The position numbers were made by a program, and so were the translations under genes. From positions 930,001 through 994,000 of the forward strand of contig NZ_CAADHO010000001.1 of assembly GCF_900699765.1 (NCBI RefSeq): a DNA stretch of 64,000 bases, given 5' to 3'. Positions 43,106 to 52,796 of this stretch are shown in pieces. Position 1 is the first letter of the stretch, and every line of letters starts with the position of its first letter. Below the pieces are notes generated by a model. It saw only the letters and a program-made list of their open reading frames with translations, was not told the DNA's origin and made no database searches. Source of the DNA: Desulfoluna butyratoxydans (lineage in GTDB: Bacteria; Desulfobacterota; Desulfobacteria; Desulfobacterales; Desulfolunaceae).

Positions 43106-44342
43106 TGTGTCACTCCTCCTTGATTGGTTGGACTTCTCTGGGACTCCGTGAAAAACCCTGCGGCTGAGCCCTGTGGCTGCGGCATGATTCCGGGATCGTC
43201 GCCTCGCCTGGACGTCGATCCCTTTGCCTGACCGCTGTGTTCTTCCCGAGCGCCCTCCCTACTCCCCCGCAACGCCTTTCCCGGATATTTCATGAGAAAA
43301 CGGCCTCTGCTCGATTTTCTCACCCTTCGGGCGAGCCAAGTGCGCGCGTGCCGGACGTCGCGCCTCCCCCTTCGGCTCTGTGCGGGCAAACGTTCAGGGG
43401 CGAGGAGGCATCGGTAAAACGCAGCATCCCCGCCCCATGCGACCTAGGATCAGGGTATGGGTGATCCCCCCTGGGACCTGAGAACCGTCCCCAGGCCGCC
43501 CCCAGAAAACAAAAATGCCTGCGCGGTACACCACCACACAGGCATTCGATTTGTTTTCAGAGTTGTCAGCGCAGAAACCGCCTTACGGTCACCATGCTCC
43601 GGGCTCGGTTCAAGAAGAGAGGACCGATACACCTGGGCCACGCCGTCGGCCGGTTCTATGCAGAGCAGGCAGTGGGCCGCATCGGGCTGTGGGTTGTGTG
43701 GTTGGTTGTGCATCATGGTCTCTTCCATATCGGTCCCGTTGGCAACGCGTCCCGGCCCGAGCCCTGACGGGGGCTGGGGGCAAAAGGGACAGGGGCAGGC
43801 CATAAAACAGGAAAAACACTGCCCCCGGACCCTTCTCCGGGCGCCCTGCCCTGGCCGGGTCAGACAGGGTGCACCCTCCTTCATGCGGCGGAAGCCTTTG
43901 CCAGGCTTCGTCGGGGACGGCGGGTTTCGGTTCCCTCCCCACCACCGCCGCGGGTACACACCTCCCGGCCATGCACGGCGACTCTTTTTTTGGGTACGCA
44001 TTCATTGCGTTTGCATCAGGAAATTGCATGGAGCGTGCCACCTAAGGCTGAAAGGGTAGTCATTGGGAGGGCAATAAAGTTAGAAAAGCTTGACAGCCAT
44101 GGCTTTCACTCATCTAGAAAATTTCTACCGACACCCCTCGACCTCTCTCACCGCCTCTGGCCCTGCAATGTGCCCTGCCAGAGGCGCCTGACAATTCTTC
44201 AAATCTTTCGAAAGAATGCAAAACCCGGTTTACCCCATAAACGCATGCCCGGAAAATGCACACATCACGGCATCCGGACAAAGGTGGGATTACCCACGTG
44301 AAGGCATGAAGAAAAAAGAAGGCAACAGCGGGGTCAAGGCCA
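43106..44342. other. 1.2 kb region without a supported gene; candidate small RNA near 43514-43750
   Basis: Contains a minus-strand terminator (43514-43546) but no gene that clearly ends there. A minus-strand open frame (43450-44001) reads through the terminator hairpin, contains the Cys-rich segment MACPCPFCPQP and lacks ribosome sites, so I do not accept it. The part from 44040 to 44330 is A/T-richer and shows no coding signal. Confidence 0.4.
43514..43546 (-). terminator. Intrinsic terminator with no assigned gene
   Basis: On the minus strand AATGCCTG and CAGGCATT pair around a 17-base loop, followed by TTTTTGTTTT. It points toward the BCCT gene and lies about 400 bases before its start. 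Confidence 0.65.
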
Positions 44343-44381
44343 TAAAAAACGCCCCCTTTTTAAGAAAAAAAAAGGGGGCGT
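44343..44381 (-). terminator. Intrinsic terminator of the sigma-54 regulator gene
   Basis: On the minus strand ACGCCCCC and GGGGGCGT pair around a T/A-rich loop and are followed by TTTTTT. It is 53 bases past the regulator stop. Confidence 0.88.
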
Positions 44382-44433
44382 GGTTCCTTGTGGTCAACCC
44401 TGTACGGGCAAGGGCGTCGACGGCCTTGGTTGC

Positions 44434-45843
44434 CTAATCGTCAGGCAGGATTTTCTTGCGCTGGTAGCGGAAGGTGTGATGGTTGAGGTTGAGCAGGCGA
44501 GCGGCCTTGGACTCGTTGCCCTTGGCCATCTTCAGGGCCTCTTTGAAATAAAAGGTCTCCATGGCGGTCCTCACCTCCTGGATATCGATGCCCGTGGGGG
44601 GCAGGGGCGCAAAGCCGGTGGGGCCGGATTCCATGATCTCTCCACGCCGGACGTCTTCAAGGCCCAGGTCCTCCACGGTGAGTTTTTCTCCCCTTGCGGT
44701 GAGCACCCCCCGCTCCATCATGTTCTTGAGTTCCCGGACGTTGCCGCTCCAGCTGTAGATAAGGAGACGGTCTTCGGCCTCCTCGGTCATGCCGGTGATG
44801 GTTTTTCCGAACTTCTCGGCAAAGGTGTGCATGAAGTTCCGGGCAAGGATCAGGGTGTCCTCCCGCCGCTCGTTCAGGGAGGGGACGTTGATCTTGATGA
44901 CCCCCAGGCGGAAGAAAAGATCCTTACGAAAGGTCTCCTCGGTGATCATCTTGTCCAGATCCCGGTTGGTGGCCGAGACGATGCGGGTCTTCACCTTGCG
45001 CTTCACCGTGCTCCCCACCTTGTAGAACTCGCCCTCTTCAAGGAACCGAAGGAGCTTGGCCTGGGTATCGAGGCCCATGTCCCCCACCTCGTCCAGAAAG
45101 AGGGTCCCGCCTTCGGCCGCCTCGATGAGCCCGGTCTTGCCCGTGGTGCTGGCCCCGCTGAAGGCACCCTTTTCATACCCGAAGAGCTCGCTTTCAATGA
45201 GTTCCTTGTGAATGGCCGCGCAGTTCACCGTCACAAAAGGACCTTTGAAGTTGGGGCTGCGGTAGTGGATGGTGCTGGCAATGAGCTCCTTGCCCGTGCC
45301 GGTTTCCCCCAGAATCAGCACCGGTGTGTCCGGGCTCTTGGCCACCATGGTGATGAACTCCATGATGTCGTGGATGGCGTTGCTCTCCCCGATGAAGCAG
45401 GGCATGTTCTCGGTGAGCTGCCGCTCCTGCAGGGCCCTCACCTCTTTTCTCAGGCGAATGGTTTCCAGGGCGTTTTCAATGGTGTTCTCAAGCCCCTCCA
45501 TGTGGATGGGCTTGATGATGTAGTCGTAGGCCCCTTTTTTCATGCAGGTGATCACGGAATTGATGTCCTCGTAAGCCGTGATCATGATCACCAGCACATC
45601 CGGATGGATCTCCTTGATCCGGCCCAGGGCCTCGACCCCGTCCATGCCGGGAAGCCCGATATCCAGGAGAATCAGGTCCGGGGCATCGGCCGTCACCCCC
45701 TTTATGGCCGACTCCGCGTCGGCAAACCCCGTGAGGGTATACCGGTCGGAGAGGGCCAGGGTGATACCCTCCCGGATTGTCTCCTCATCATCTACGATAA
45801 ATATTTTGTAATCGATCGTCATCATACTCTGCATTGTCCCCAT
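44434..45843 (-). CDS. Sigma-54-dependent response regulator of the betaine island
   Basis: 469-aa NtrC-family activator. The REC domain has VDDEET and phospho-Asp in LILLDIGLPGMDG. AAA+ shows GETGTGKE, the sigma-54 loop GAFSGA (within the GAFTGA consensus range), GGTLFLDEVGDM and FRKDLFFRLGV. The Fis-like HTH is NESKAARLLNLNHHTFRYQRKKI. The start is uncertain: ATG 45843 or 45834, with no clear ribosome site. It follows the sensor kinase gene by 50 bases. It probably activates the BCCT/MttB/MttC and MtgA operons, but I could not find a convincing -24/-12 site before them. Confidence 0.9.
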   Translation of the reverse strand: MGTMQSMMTIDYKIFIVDDEETIREGITLALSDRYTLTGFADAESAIKGVTADAPDLILLDIGLPGMDGVEALGRIKEIHPDVLVIMITAYEDINSVITCMKKGAYDYIIKPIHMEGLENTIENALETIRLRKEVRALQERQLTENMPCFIGESNAIHDIMEFITMVAKSPDTPVLILGETGTGKELIASTIHYRSPNFKGPFVTVNCAAIHKELIESELFGYEKGAFSGASTTGKTGLIEAAEGGTLFLDEVGDMGLDTQAKLLRFLEEGEFYKVGSTVKRKVKTRIVSATNRDLDKMITEETFRKDLFFRLGVIKINVPSLNERREDTLILARNFMHTFAEKFGKTITGMTEEAEDRLLIYSWSGNVRELKNMMERGVLTARGEKLTVEDLGLEDVRRGEIMESGPTGFAPLPPTGIDIQEVRTAMETFYFKEALKMAKGNESKAARLLNLNHHTFRYQRKKILPDD

Positions 45844-45893
45844 CCCGGACAGTCAACCATCCGGGCGATATAGTGATATCGGCGCACCCACCG

Positions 45894-48452
45894 CTACAGC
45901 CCATGCCGGACATTCCGGGATTCGCCGCGGTCGCCCTCCAGGGGCAGGGCCACCACAAACCGGGCCCCGCCGCCTTCGCCCTCTTCCACCCGGATGCTGC
46001 CGCCGTGGTCGGTAACGATGCGGTGGCAGAGGCTCAGGCCGATGCCGGTGCTGTTGTTCTTGGTGGTAAAAAACGGTTCGAAGACCCGGTCCCGAACCTC
46101 CCGGGGAACCCCGGGCCCGGAGTCCTCCACCTGAAGGATGATCTCCCCCCCCTCCAGAAAAGTGGAGACGCGAATCCGCTTCTCCCAGGGCCATGCCTTT
46201 AGGGCGCTGGCCGCGTTGGTGATGAGGTTGAGCACCACCTCTTCAATGAGCTGGGGCTCGGCATAACACCTGGGCAGGGCCTCGTCCAGCCGCTGCTCCA
46301 CATGGATGTTGCTCTTGGTGAGCATCATCATGGACAGGGCCAGAGCCTCCCGCACCGGCTTGTTGATCCGGGTCAGCACGATCTTGGGTTCACACGGTTT
46401 GGAAAAGTTCATCACCCGCCGGATCACCGACTCAATCTTTCCCGAAGCCGAACGCACCTGGCGAAACACCGGCTCCAGCTCCGCCATGGACCGTCCGGCG
46501 GCCACCCTCTTTTCCAGGGTGCTCATGTAAATATTGATGCCCGACAGGGGGTTCCGGATCTCATGGGCGATGCCTGCGGCCACGTGCCCCAGGGAGGCCA
46601 TCTTGTCCTGAACCACCAGCAGGTGTTCGAGCTCCTTGGCCCAGGTGATGTCCATGGTGTTGATGAGCATGGCCGACTCCCCCTGGAACTCGATGGGGTT
46701 GGCCCGGCAGGTCACCCAGATCTGTCGCCCCTCATCCTTGCTTCCGGTGGTGGGGGTAAACCGAAACTCCGCCTCATGGAGACCCGGTTCCCCGTTCATG
46801 ACGGCCTCGGAAAAACGGTTCACGGCTTCGAGGTCGTCGGGGTGGATCGTCTCATCCCGGCGTGTCCCGAAGGGAGCCAGCGCCCCCATGATCCGCTCCT
46901 GCTCGGGGTTGTTGTACACCACCTCCCCGGCCTGGACGATGGTGATGCCCGTCAGGGCGCTCTCCACCAGGTCCCGGAACCTTTTTTCACTCTGCTTCAG
47001 GGCCTCCTCGGATCGGCGCCTCTGCACCATGCGCCACATCCCGGCCATGAGCAGGGTCACCTGGCGCTGGTCCGCGTCGTCATACGGAACGGGCTTGTTG
47101 CCCACCCCGGCAACGACCACCACCTCTCCGCGCTTCAATACCGGAATATTCATGTACCGGAAAATGGGGCCGACACCGGTGGGCACGCCCTTCATGGCCG
47201 GGTTGCTGGCCGGATAATCGTTGGTGGTCACCGGCACCCGCCTGGCCAGGGCCTCGCCCCAGAATCCCTTAAACTCATCGGGAAAGCCTTCCGGGGTGCA
47301 GGTGGCGGTCCACCCCTTGCCCGCGGCGGCGTACGGGGAGTCATGGACAAAGAGCCACCCGGTGCTGTCGGCAAAGGCCAGGTAGCCGAACCGGCTCCGG
47401 GTCAGCTTCACCGCCTCCTTCACGGCAAAGGCCATGATCTCGTCTAAGGAGGCCTCGGTCATCTGGTTGAGGCGCAGCAGGGCTTCCAGCCTTTTTTCGT
47501 TGACGCGCAACTCCTCGGTGCGCTGGGCCACCTGCATCTTCAGGGTGCGGTTGATGGCGATGACAGCGGCCATGATCACGGCCACCACGATGAACATGGA
47601 GCTGATCACCGTCCAGAAGGTGGGGTTCCGGTAAAAGGGGATCTGTTCCAGCCGGACCCACTTGTTGTAGATGTCTGCCCGCTCCTCCTCGGTGATGAGG
47701 GCCAGCCCTTTTTCCATGATGCTCCCGAGAAGGGGCCAGTCATTTCGGGTGGCCGTGCCCAGTTCCACCTTGAAATCAATGGTGCCGGCCAGCCTCAGGT
47801 TGGTGATCTGCTGGTCCTCGATGACAAACAGGGCGTTGGGCACCTCCATGATCATGGCATCGAGCTCCCCGAAGGAGACCATGCGCATCCCCTCACGGCC
47901 GCTGGAAACGGGGACCAGGTTGAGGTCCGGGTAGGTGCCCCTGATGTAATGGTACACGGCGTAACCGGCGGGCACGCCGATGGTCATGTTCTGCATCCGG
48001 CCCAGGGTCAGCACGCCCGGCACGCTCTTTTTGACGATGATGGTGTTGGAGAGGGTAAAAAGGGTCGGGGACCAGTTCAGGAATTCCCCCCGTTCGCGGG
48101 TATGATGGGCGGCGCTGATGATGTCCACCTCCCGGTGGCGCGCCAGGGTCAGGACATTCTCCCAGGAATCGATGCGGATCACCTTGAACCGAAATCCAAG
48201 GCGCTCCTCCACAAGGTGCATGTAGTCGGCAACGAGCCCACGGTAGCGTCCGTTTTCATCGAAAAACTCAAGGGGTTCCCAGTTGGGGGACGGGGCCAGG
48301 CGGATCTTGCCGTCATGGGCGGTGAGCCATTGACGCTCTTCAGGGGTCAGCGGATCCACAGCGGCGGGGGTGGCAGCCGATGCCGCGGCCGAAAAAGCGA
48401 AAAGCAGCAAAAGAGCTGCCAAAAGGAACCTCACGTCAGGCCGTCGCACCAT
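45894..48452 (-). CDS. Histidine kinase with periplasmic solute-binding, GAF and PAS domains
   Basis: 852 aa. A signal peptide (FLLAALLLLFAFSAAASA) leads to a periplasmic SBP_bac_3 domain (WEPLEFFDENGRYRGLVADY, then VDIISAAHHTRERGEFLNWS), as in BvgS-type sensors. A membrane helix near 285-305 (VISSMFIVVAVIMAAVIAI) follows. A GAF-like domain (LAFADSTGWLFVHDSP) and PAS (SALTGITIVQAGEVVYNNPE) lead to HisKA with GIAHEIRNPLSG and an HATPase with NLITNAASALKAW and STGIGLSL. The ATG at 48452 is preceded by GAGGGGG. It lies between the methyltransferase genes, so the binding domain may sense the quaternary amine directly. Confidence 0.9.
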   Translation of the reverse strand: MVRRPDVRFLLAALLLLFAFSAAASAATPAAVDPLTPEERQWLTAHDGKIRLAPSPNWEPLEFFDENGRYRGLVADYMHLVEERLGFRFKVIRIDSWENVLTLARHREVDIISAAHHTRERGEFLNWSPTLFTLSNTIIVKKSVPGVLTLGRMQNMTIGVPAGYAVYHYIRGTYPDLNLVPVSSGREGMRMVSFGELDAMIMEVPNALFVIEDQQITNLRLAGTIDFKVELGTATRNDWPLLGSIMEKGLALITEEERADIYNKWVRLEQIPFYRNPTFWTVISSMFIVVAVIMAAVIAINRTLKMQVAQRTEELRVNEKRLEALLRLNQMTEASLDEIMAFAVKEAVKLTRSRFGYLAFADSTGWLFVHDSPYAAAGKGWTATCTPEGFPDEFKGFWGEALARRVPVTTNDYPASNPAMKGVPTGVGPIFRYMNIPVLKRGEVVVVAGVGNKPVPYDDADQRQVTLLMAGMWRMVQRRRSEEALKQSEKRFRDLVESALTGITIVQAGEVVYNNPEQERIMGALAPFGTRRDETIHPDDLEAVNRFSEAVMNGEPGLHEAEFRFTPTTGSKDEGRQIWVTCRANPIEFQGESAMLINTMDITWAKELEHLLVVQDKMASLGHVAAGIAHEIRNPLSGINIYMSTLEKRVAAGRSMAELEPVFRQVRSASGKIESVIRRVMNFSKPCEPKIVLTRINKPVREALALSMMMLTKSNIHVEQRLDEALPRCYAEPQLIEEVVLNLITNAASALKAWPWEKRIRVSTFLEGGEIILQVEDSGPGVPREVRDRVFEPFFTTKNNSTGIGLSLCHRIVTDHGGSIRVEEGEGGGARFVVALPLEGDRGESRNVRHGL

Positions 48453-48713
48453 GCCCCCCTCTTTTTTGTGTTCATTCGAAGCATCCCGGCCCCTGCCCTG
48501 CAATGAGCCGAGGCCATAAAAAGGGATGTTTCCGCTGATCTTTCACCTGTTGTCAGGGGTATCACAAACCCGCCGGAAAAACCAACCCTCCACCGCCCCA
48601 CCGCCGTTTTCCACTCGGTGAGGTCTTGATAAAGCCGCTGCAGCGCGGCGCCCGTCCCGCCATACCACGGGAAAAAACGCGGCGGGACCAAGGCCGCGTG
48701 CAGCCGGCTTACC

Positions 48714-48738
48714 AAAAGGGGCGCCATGGATGCGCCCC
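48714..48738 (-). terminator. Intrinsic terminator after the MtgA-like gene
   Basis: On the minus strand GGGGCGC and GCGCCCC pair around ATCCATG and are followed by TTTTGG. It starts eight bases after the stop codon. Confidence 0.75.
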
Positions 48739-48745
48739 GAAATCG

Positions 48746-49546
48746 TTACGCCTTGATCCTGCCTGCGCGCACGCCCTTAAGGTAGTTCATACAGAATTTA
48801 TCCCCGCCTTTCAGGGCGACGGCCGTGGTCAACGTGGCCATCAGCTCGCCGTCCAGGGGGTCCATGATGGCCGAATCAAGGCCCCGGGCCATCATCATGG
48901 CCAGAAAATTGCGGTTCACCATCCGCCTCTGGGGAAGGCCGAAGGAAATGTTGGAAAGCCCGCCGGTGGTGTGCACCCCGGGAAGTTCCGTCATGATGCG
49001 CTCCACCGCCTCCATGGCCATGGTCCCGTTGCCTGTTGCCACGCTCAGGGGCTGAATCAAGGGGTCGATGAAGATGTCGTCCCGCTCCACCCCGATGGAA
49101 GCAAGGGACTCCACCAGGCGCCTGGCCCGGTCAAAGACCTCATCCACGGAAGTGGGCATGCCGGAATCGTCCATGCAGAGGGCCACCACCCGGCACGCTT
49201 TCCCTTTGAAAAAAGCCATCATGGGCTCGAACCGGTCCGTCTCCAGGCTGATGGAGTTGATCATGGGCTTCTGCGCTGCAAGGCCGTAAGCCATCTCCAG
49301 GATCGCGGGGTCCGGGCTGTCCAGACACAGGGGAAGGGAAGTCGCCTCCTGAACCACCCCAAGGAGCCAGCGCATGTCCTCTTCTTCACACCCGATACGG
49401 GCCCCGGCATTGACGTCAATGTACGTGGCCCCGGCGGCCTCCTGCTTTTTTACATCCTCTGCGATGTAGTCGGCGTCCCGGTCGGCCACAGCCGCCTTCA
49501 CGCTTTTCAGGGTAGTGTTGATCCGCTCTCCGATGACAGTAAACAT
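48746..49546 (-). CDS. mtgA: Methylcorrinoid:tetrahydrofolate methyltransferase, MtgA/MtvA type
   Basis: 266-aa pterin-binding TIM-barrel protein. Family features: FTVIGERINTT at the N-terminus, GATYIDVNAGA, LCLDSPDPAILEMA and the pterin-binding DIFIDPLIQPLS, then GGLSNISFGLPQRR. It moves the methyl group from the corrinoid protein to tetrahydrofolate, feeding the Wood-Ljungdahl methyl branch. The ATG at 49546 after GGGAG is preferred to an upstream start. It is transcribed toward the kinase gene but ends in its own terminator, so it is a separate unit from the transporter/methyltransferase operon. Close homologues include AcsE and MetH domains, but the context favours the MtgA role. Confidence 0.9.
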   Translation of the reverse strand: MFTVIGERINTTLKSVKAAVADRDADYIAEDVKKQEAAGATYIDVNAGARIGCEEEDMRWLLGVVQEATSLPLCLDSPDPAILEMAYGLAAQKPMINSISLETDRFEPMMAFFKGKACRVVALCMDDSGMPTSVDEVFDRARRLVESLASIGVERDDIFIDPLIQPLSVATGNGTMAMEAVERIMTELPGVHTTGGLSNISFGLPQRRMVNRNFLAMMMARGLDSAIMDPLDGELMATLTTAVALKGGDKFCMNYLKGVRAGRIKA

Positions 49547-50455
49547 AGGCTCGTCGCTCCCATTATGCCGAGGCACCCCGCAGCGGGGCACAGGGCTCTC
49601 TTTCTTCGGTTACCGGTTGAGTTCCAAGGGCGTCGGCATCGGTGTCAAACAGGCGATACCGGTCCCCGATATCATGGCATGTCAACCGGCCGTGGACACC
49701 AGGAGGAGACGGGGGGCTGCATGGGGGCGCTTCAGGCAGTGGTTGGACGTTCAGGGGACGTGCCTGAAAGCGCCTGCGGCAAATAAAAAGGCGGTGGCAC
49801 ATGCGCCGTATCCGGGCAGGGGAGAAGCCGTCTCTTCCGGGGGGAATGGAGCTGCATCCATAATCTCTGCCGGGGCCGCCGCCTTGGCTCATTCACCGTC
49901 GCCCATGCGTGCCCTCACCCTCCGGTGGAACCGGCCGGTGATTCCCCCCTCGTGTTGCACAAGCCGTACCAAGGGAGGCCCCAAACACAAAGTCCCCGCA
50001 CAGCAACCCATGGGTGCCCGCCGACCTGCCACCGGGCGGGCCCGGGGCCTGGAAAAATTGCGAAGAATTGGCAAAATCCCCACATTACCTGAAGATGGAA
50101 GCGGCGTCGCCCGCCGCACTTAACTATATATAGTCTTGAATCTGTTGCCTGTCCTTTTTCACCTAAATAACATGCGCCTGATTCTTTAACGAACGCTCCG
50201 CAAGCCGACCATTTTCTTCTTTCAATAACATACAATTTCAGATATATAGAAATATACCACACCATCAGGCACTATCCCGCATTACTTACCTTTAGCACCG
50301 CATACTGCACCTGCGAAATACCTTTTTTTGCTTTTTCACCGAGCACCCCGACAAGATGGACGATGTCGGCGCAAAACAACGGAGGGAGACCCCATGGGTG
50401 TTCCCATCCGTCACCACAACGCCCCATGGTGCCATGCACCAAAGGAGAGCCAGTC
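49547..50455. other. Divergent 0.9 kb intergenic region, no gene seen
   Basis: 49547-50110 is GC-rich with scattered short hairpins and no coding signal. 50110-50345 turns A/T-rich and contains the 12-bp palindrome ACTATATATAGT (50123-50134). It probably carries the promoters for the MtgA-like gene (minus) and the DUF2284 gene (plus). No riboswitch or sigma-54 consensus was found. Confidence 0.45.
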
Positions 50456-51238
50456 ATGTTGCCCAGGTGCCCTGGAAGGGACCAGACCCTGATGTCTGTC
50501 CCCGAGCTGTTTCCCTGTCCCCACTGCGGACAGGAGCTCGAAATCTGGAGAGATGAATCAAAAGGACGGTGCCCCGCCTGCACCAACCACGTTGCCAGGC
50601 AGGAAGCCCTGGCCTACTCCGTCAACATCTCGAGCCGCGAACGTCGCATCCCCGTGGGGGAGGATGTCTCCATGGCCGTCTGCGAAGCGGCGGACCCGTC
50701 GGGGGAGCCCATCTATTACGAGCGGTTTGAAACCGTGGTGCCCCTCTCCGCCATCGAGCACCACAGCAGGTACAAAACGGCCTGCGAAGCCTGCCGCCAA
50801 TACGGCACCAACCTCGCCTGCCCCCCGTTCAGCCCGACGTTTATCCACTACACGCAAGGCAAAAAAAGCGCCCGGGTCATCTGCCTTCGCCTTCCCCTGG
50901 AATACTTCTCCGGGGAGCTCCTGCAGGACCGTTACCGCCTCTGTTTCAAGCAGGTCCGCGGTTTTCTGGTGGATGAGCTCTACGCCTCACGGGAAGAGGG
51001 CTACACCATTGCCGGTGCCGGCCCCTGCATGGCATGCGATCGCTGCGTCGCTGAAGAGGGGGTCACCATATGCGCCAAGCCCGATCAACGAATCTTCAGC
51101 CTTGAATCCCTGGGGGTGAATCTCATGGACCTGGCCCGGCGATGCTTCGGCATCGACCTGGAGTGGAGCAACGAAAGCCACACCGCCCACTTCGTCTGCG
51201 CCATGGGTGCGGTTTTCTTCCATGGAGACGCCGCATAA
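50456..51238 (+). CDS. DUF2284-family cysteine-rich predicted metal-binding protein
   Basis: 260 aa. The N-terminus carries a zinc-ribbon-like CPHCGQ ... CPAC (residues ~19-40). The DUF2284 core has CEACRQYGTNLACPPFSPTF, where cysteines and ACPPF are conserved in the family, and GPCMACDRCVAEEGVTICAKP, an iron-sulfur or metal cluster-like motif. The C-terminus contains GVNLMDLARRCFGIDLEW. DUF2284 genes often sit beside corrinoid methyltransferase genes in anaerobes (general knowledge). The function is not established; redox activation or metal delivery to corrinoid proteins is a guess. The ATG at 50456 follows AAGGAGAG. Confidence 0.85.
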   Translation: MLPRCPGRDQTLMSVPELFPCPHCGQELEIWRDESKGRCPACTNHVARQEALAYSVNISSRERRIPVGEDVSMAVCEAADPSGEPIYYERFETVVPLSAIEHHSRYKTACEACRQYGTNLACPPFSPTFIHYTQGKKSARVICLRLPLEYFSGELLQDRYRLCFKQVRGFLVDELYASREEGYTIAGAGPCMACDRCVAEEGVTICAKPDQRIFSLESLGVNLMDLARRCFGIDLEWSNESHTAHFVCAMGAVFFHGDAA

Positions 51239-51280
51239 CCCTGCCCTTCCACCCAATCAGGGCCAACGCATTCAGATGTT

Positions 51281-51437
51281 GCCTCCGGCGGCCCTTCCGG
51301 GAGCCAAACGTTTGAAACGTTTGACAAACAGGTTTCGTTTTTTGGACGGGTCGCAACCGGCCATAGCCCCTCTCATTTTTTTCGTTTTTACTGGAACGTT
51401 TTGCGGAGCTTTTTTCAAAAAGCGACCCGCCGGAGGC
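51281..51437 (+). repeat. Mosaic intergenic repeat, copy 5
   Basis: GCCTCCGGCGGCCCTTCCGGGAGCCAAACGTTTGAAACGTTT is the left block (it contains its own AAACGTTT stems). GACAAACAGG follows, then a variable interior and the right block ending GACCCGCCGGAGGC. It starts 43 bases after the DUF2284 stop. The remaining 51438-51619 sequence looks like promoter DNA for ynjB. Confidence 0.85.
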
Positions 51438-51619
51438 AATGGAATTGTTGAGTGCGTTGGCCCTGAATATCCCCCCCTTTCACCTTCCCCGGACATCCTC
51501 AAAATGGTAGCATTGTCTTTCGCATTGATGTATATCGCAGTACGTCATTGGCAATTCCAATAATTCCCATAGAGCAGACACCTGCCGATAAACCGCCCTT
51601 TTCGAAAGGACAGCCCATC

Positions 51620-52780
51620 ATGCTCACACGCCTCCTTTTCTGCCTGGCCCTTCTCCTGCCCCTCTCGTCGGCCCACGCCGGACCCTGGCAACAGACCCTT
51701 TCCGACGCCCGGGGGCAGACCGTTTACTTCAACGCCTGGGGCGGCAGCCAGGAGATCAACACCTATATCCGATGGGCCGGGGCCGAGGTGAAAAAGCGCT
51801 ACGGCATTCGCCTTGTCCATGTGAAAGTCACGGACATCTCCGACGTGGTGGGCCGCATTCTGGCGGAAAAAGTCGCAGGCAAGACCCGGGACGGGTCCGT
51901 TGACATGATCTGGATCAACGGCGAGAACTTCAAGGCCATGAAGGAGGCCGGGCTCCTCCACGGCCCCTTTGTCAAGGAGCTGCCCAACGACACCCTGGTG
52001 GACCGGGAAAGGCTCCAGGTGGACAGGGATTTCACCGTCCCGGTGGAGGGACTGGAGGCCCCCTGGGGCGTGGGACAACTCAACCTCATCTTCGATCCCC
52101 AGCGCACGCCGGAGCCCCCCACAAACGCAGCGTCCCTGCTTGCCTACGCCAAGGCCCACCCCGGACGCGTGGCCTACCCCATGCCTCCAGAGTTCCACGG
52201 TTCCTCCTTTCTCAAGCAGGTGCTCCTGGACCTGACCGACGACCCGGCCCCCTTGTACAACCCTGCCTCCGAAGCCGACGTGGCCCGGGTCACAGCGCCC
52301 CTGTGGCGATGGCTCGACGCCCTTCACCCCGTTGCCTGGCGCAGGGCCGGGGCTTTTCCCACGGGCAGTTCCCACATGGTACAGCTCTTAGACGACGGGG
52401 AGATCGACCTGGCCATCAGCTTCAACCCCCAGGACGCCCGCGCCAAAGCCGCACAGGGCCTCCTCCCCGCCGGGGCACGGTCCCTGGTCTTTGACATGGG
52501 CGCCCTCACCAACAGCCACTTTCTGGCCATCCCCTACAACAGCGACGCCAAGGCAGCATCCAAGGTGGTGATCAACTTTCTCCTGTCCCCCGAGGCCCAG
52601 GCCAGAAAAGCGGACACCGACATCTGGGGTGACCCCGCGGTTCTTGCCATGGCCAGGTTAACGCCCGAAGAGCAAGCCCTCTTCAAAACCGCCCCCGCGC
52701 TCTGCAAAAGCGTGGCCGAGCCCCACCCCTCCTGGATGACGGCCCTTGAGAAGGAGTGGAATAAACGGTACGGGCAGTGA
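51620..52780 (+). CDS. ynjB: YnjB-type ABC transporter substrate-binding protein
   Basis: 386-aa periplasmic binding protein. The signal peptide is LLFCLALLLPLSSAHA. The mature protein begins GPWQQTLSDARGQTVYFNAWGG, matching the YnjB subfamily (iron/thiamine-like cluster D binding proteins). Other family features are SVDMIWINGENFKAMKEAGLL and FPTGSSHMVQLLDDGEIDLA. The ATG at 51620 with AAAGGAC is preferred to an ATG 72 bases upstream that precedes the signal sequence. It forms an operon with ynjC and ynjD. The substrate of YnjBCD is not settled; thiamine has been proposed. Confidence 0.9.
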   Translation: MLTRLLFCLALLLPLSSAHAGPWQQTLSDARGQTVYFNAWGGSQEINTYIRWAGAEVKKRYGIRLVHVKVTDISDVVGRILAEKVAGKTRDGSVDMIWINGENFKAMKEAGLLHGPFVKELPNDTLVDRERLQVDRDFTVPVEGLEAPWGVGQLNLIFDPQRTPEPPTNAASLLAYAKAHPGRVAYPMPPEFHGSSFLKQVLLDLTDDPAPLYNPASEADVARVTAPLWRWLDALHPVAWRRAGAFPTGSSHMVQLLDDGEIDLAISFNPQDARAKAAQGLLPAGARSLVFDMGALTNSHFLAIPYNSDAKAASKVVINFLLSPEAQARKADTDIWGDPAVLAMARLTPEEQALFKTAPALCKSVAEPHPSWMTALEKEWNKRYGQ

Positions 52781-52796
52781 TGCCAAAGGGACGTCT

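Noticed and set aside
43450..44001. 183-codon minus-strand frame with Cys-rich segment MACPCPFCPQP
   Set aside because: It reads through an intrinsic terminator, lacks ribosome sites and has atypical composition.
40000..51000. Additional sigma-54 promoters before the BCCT, MttB and MtgA genes
   Set aside because: Candidate GC-rich sites there miss the invariant -24/-12 spacing or bases, so I do not report them although the local regulator suggests they should exist.
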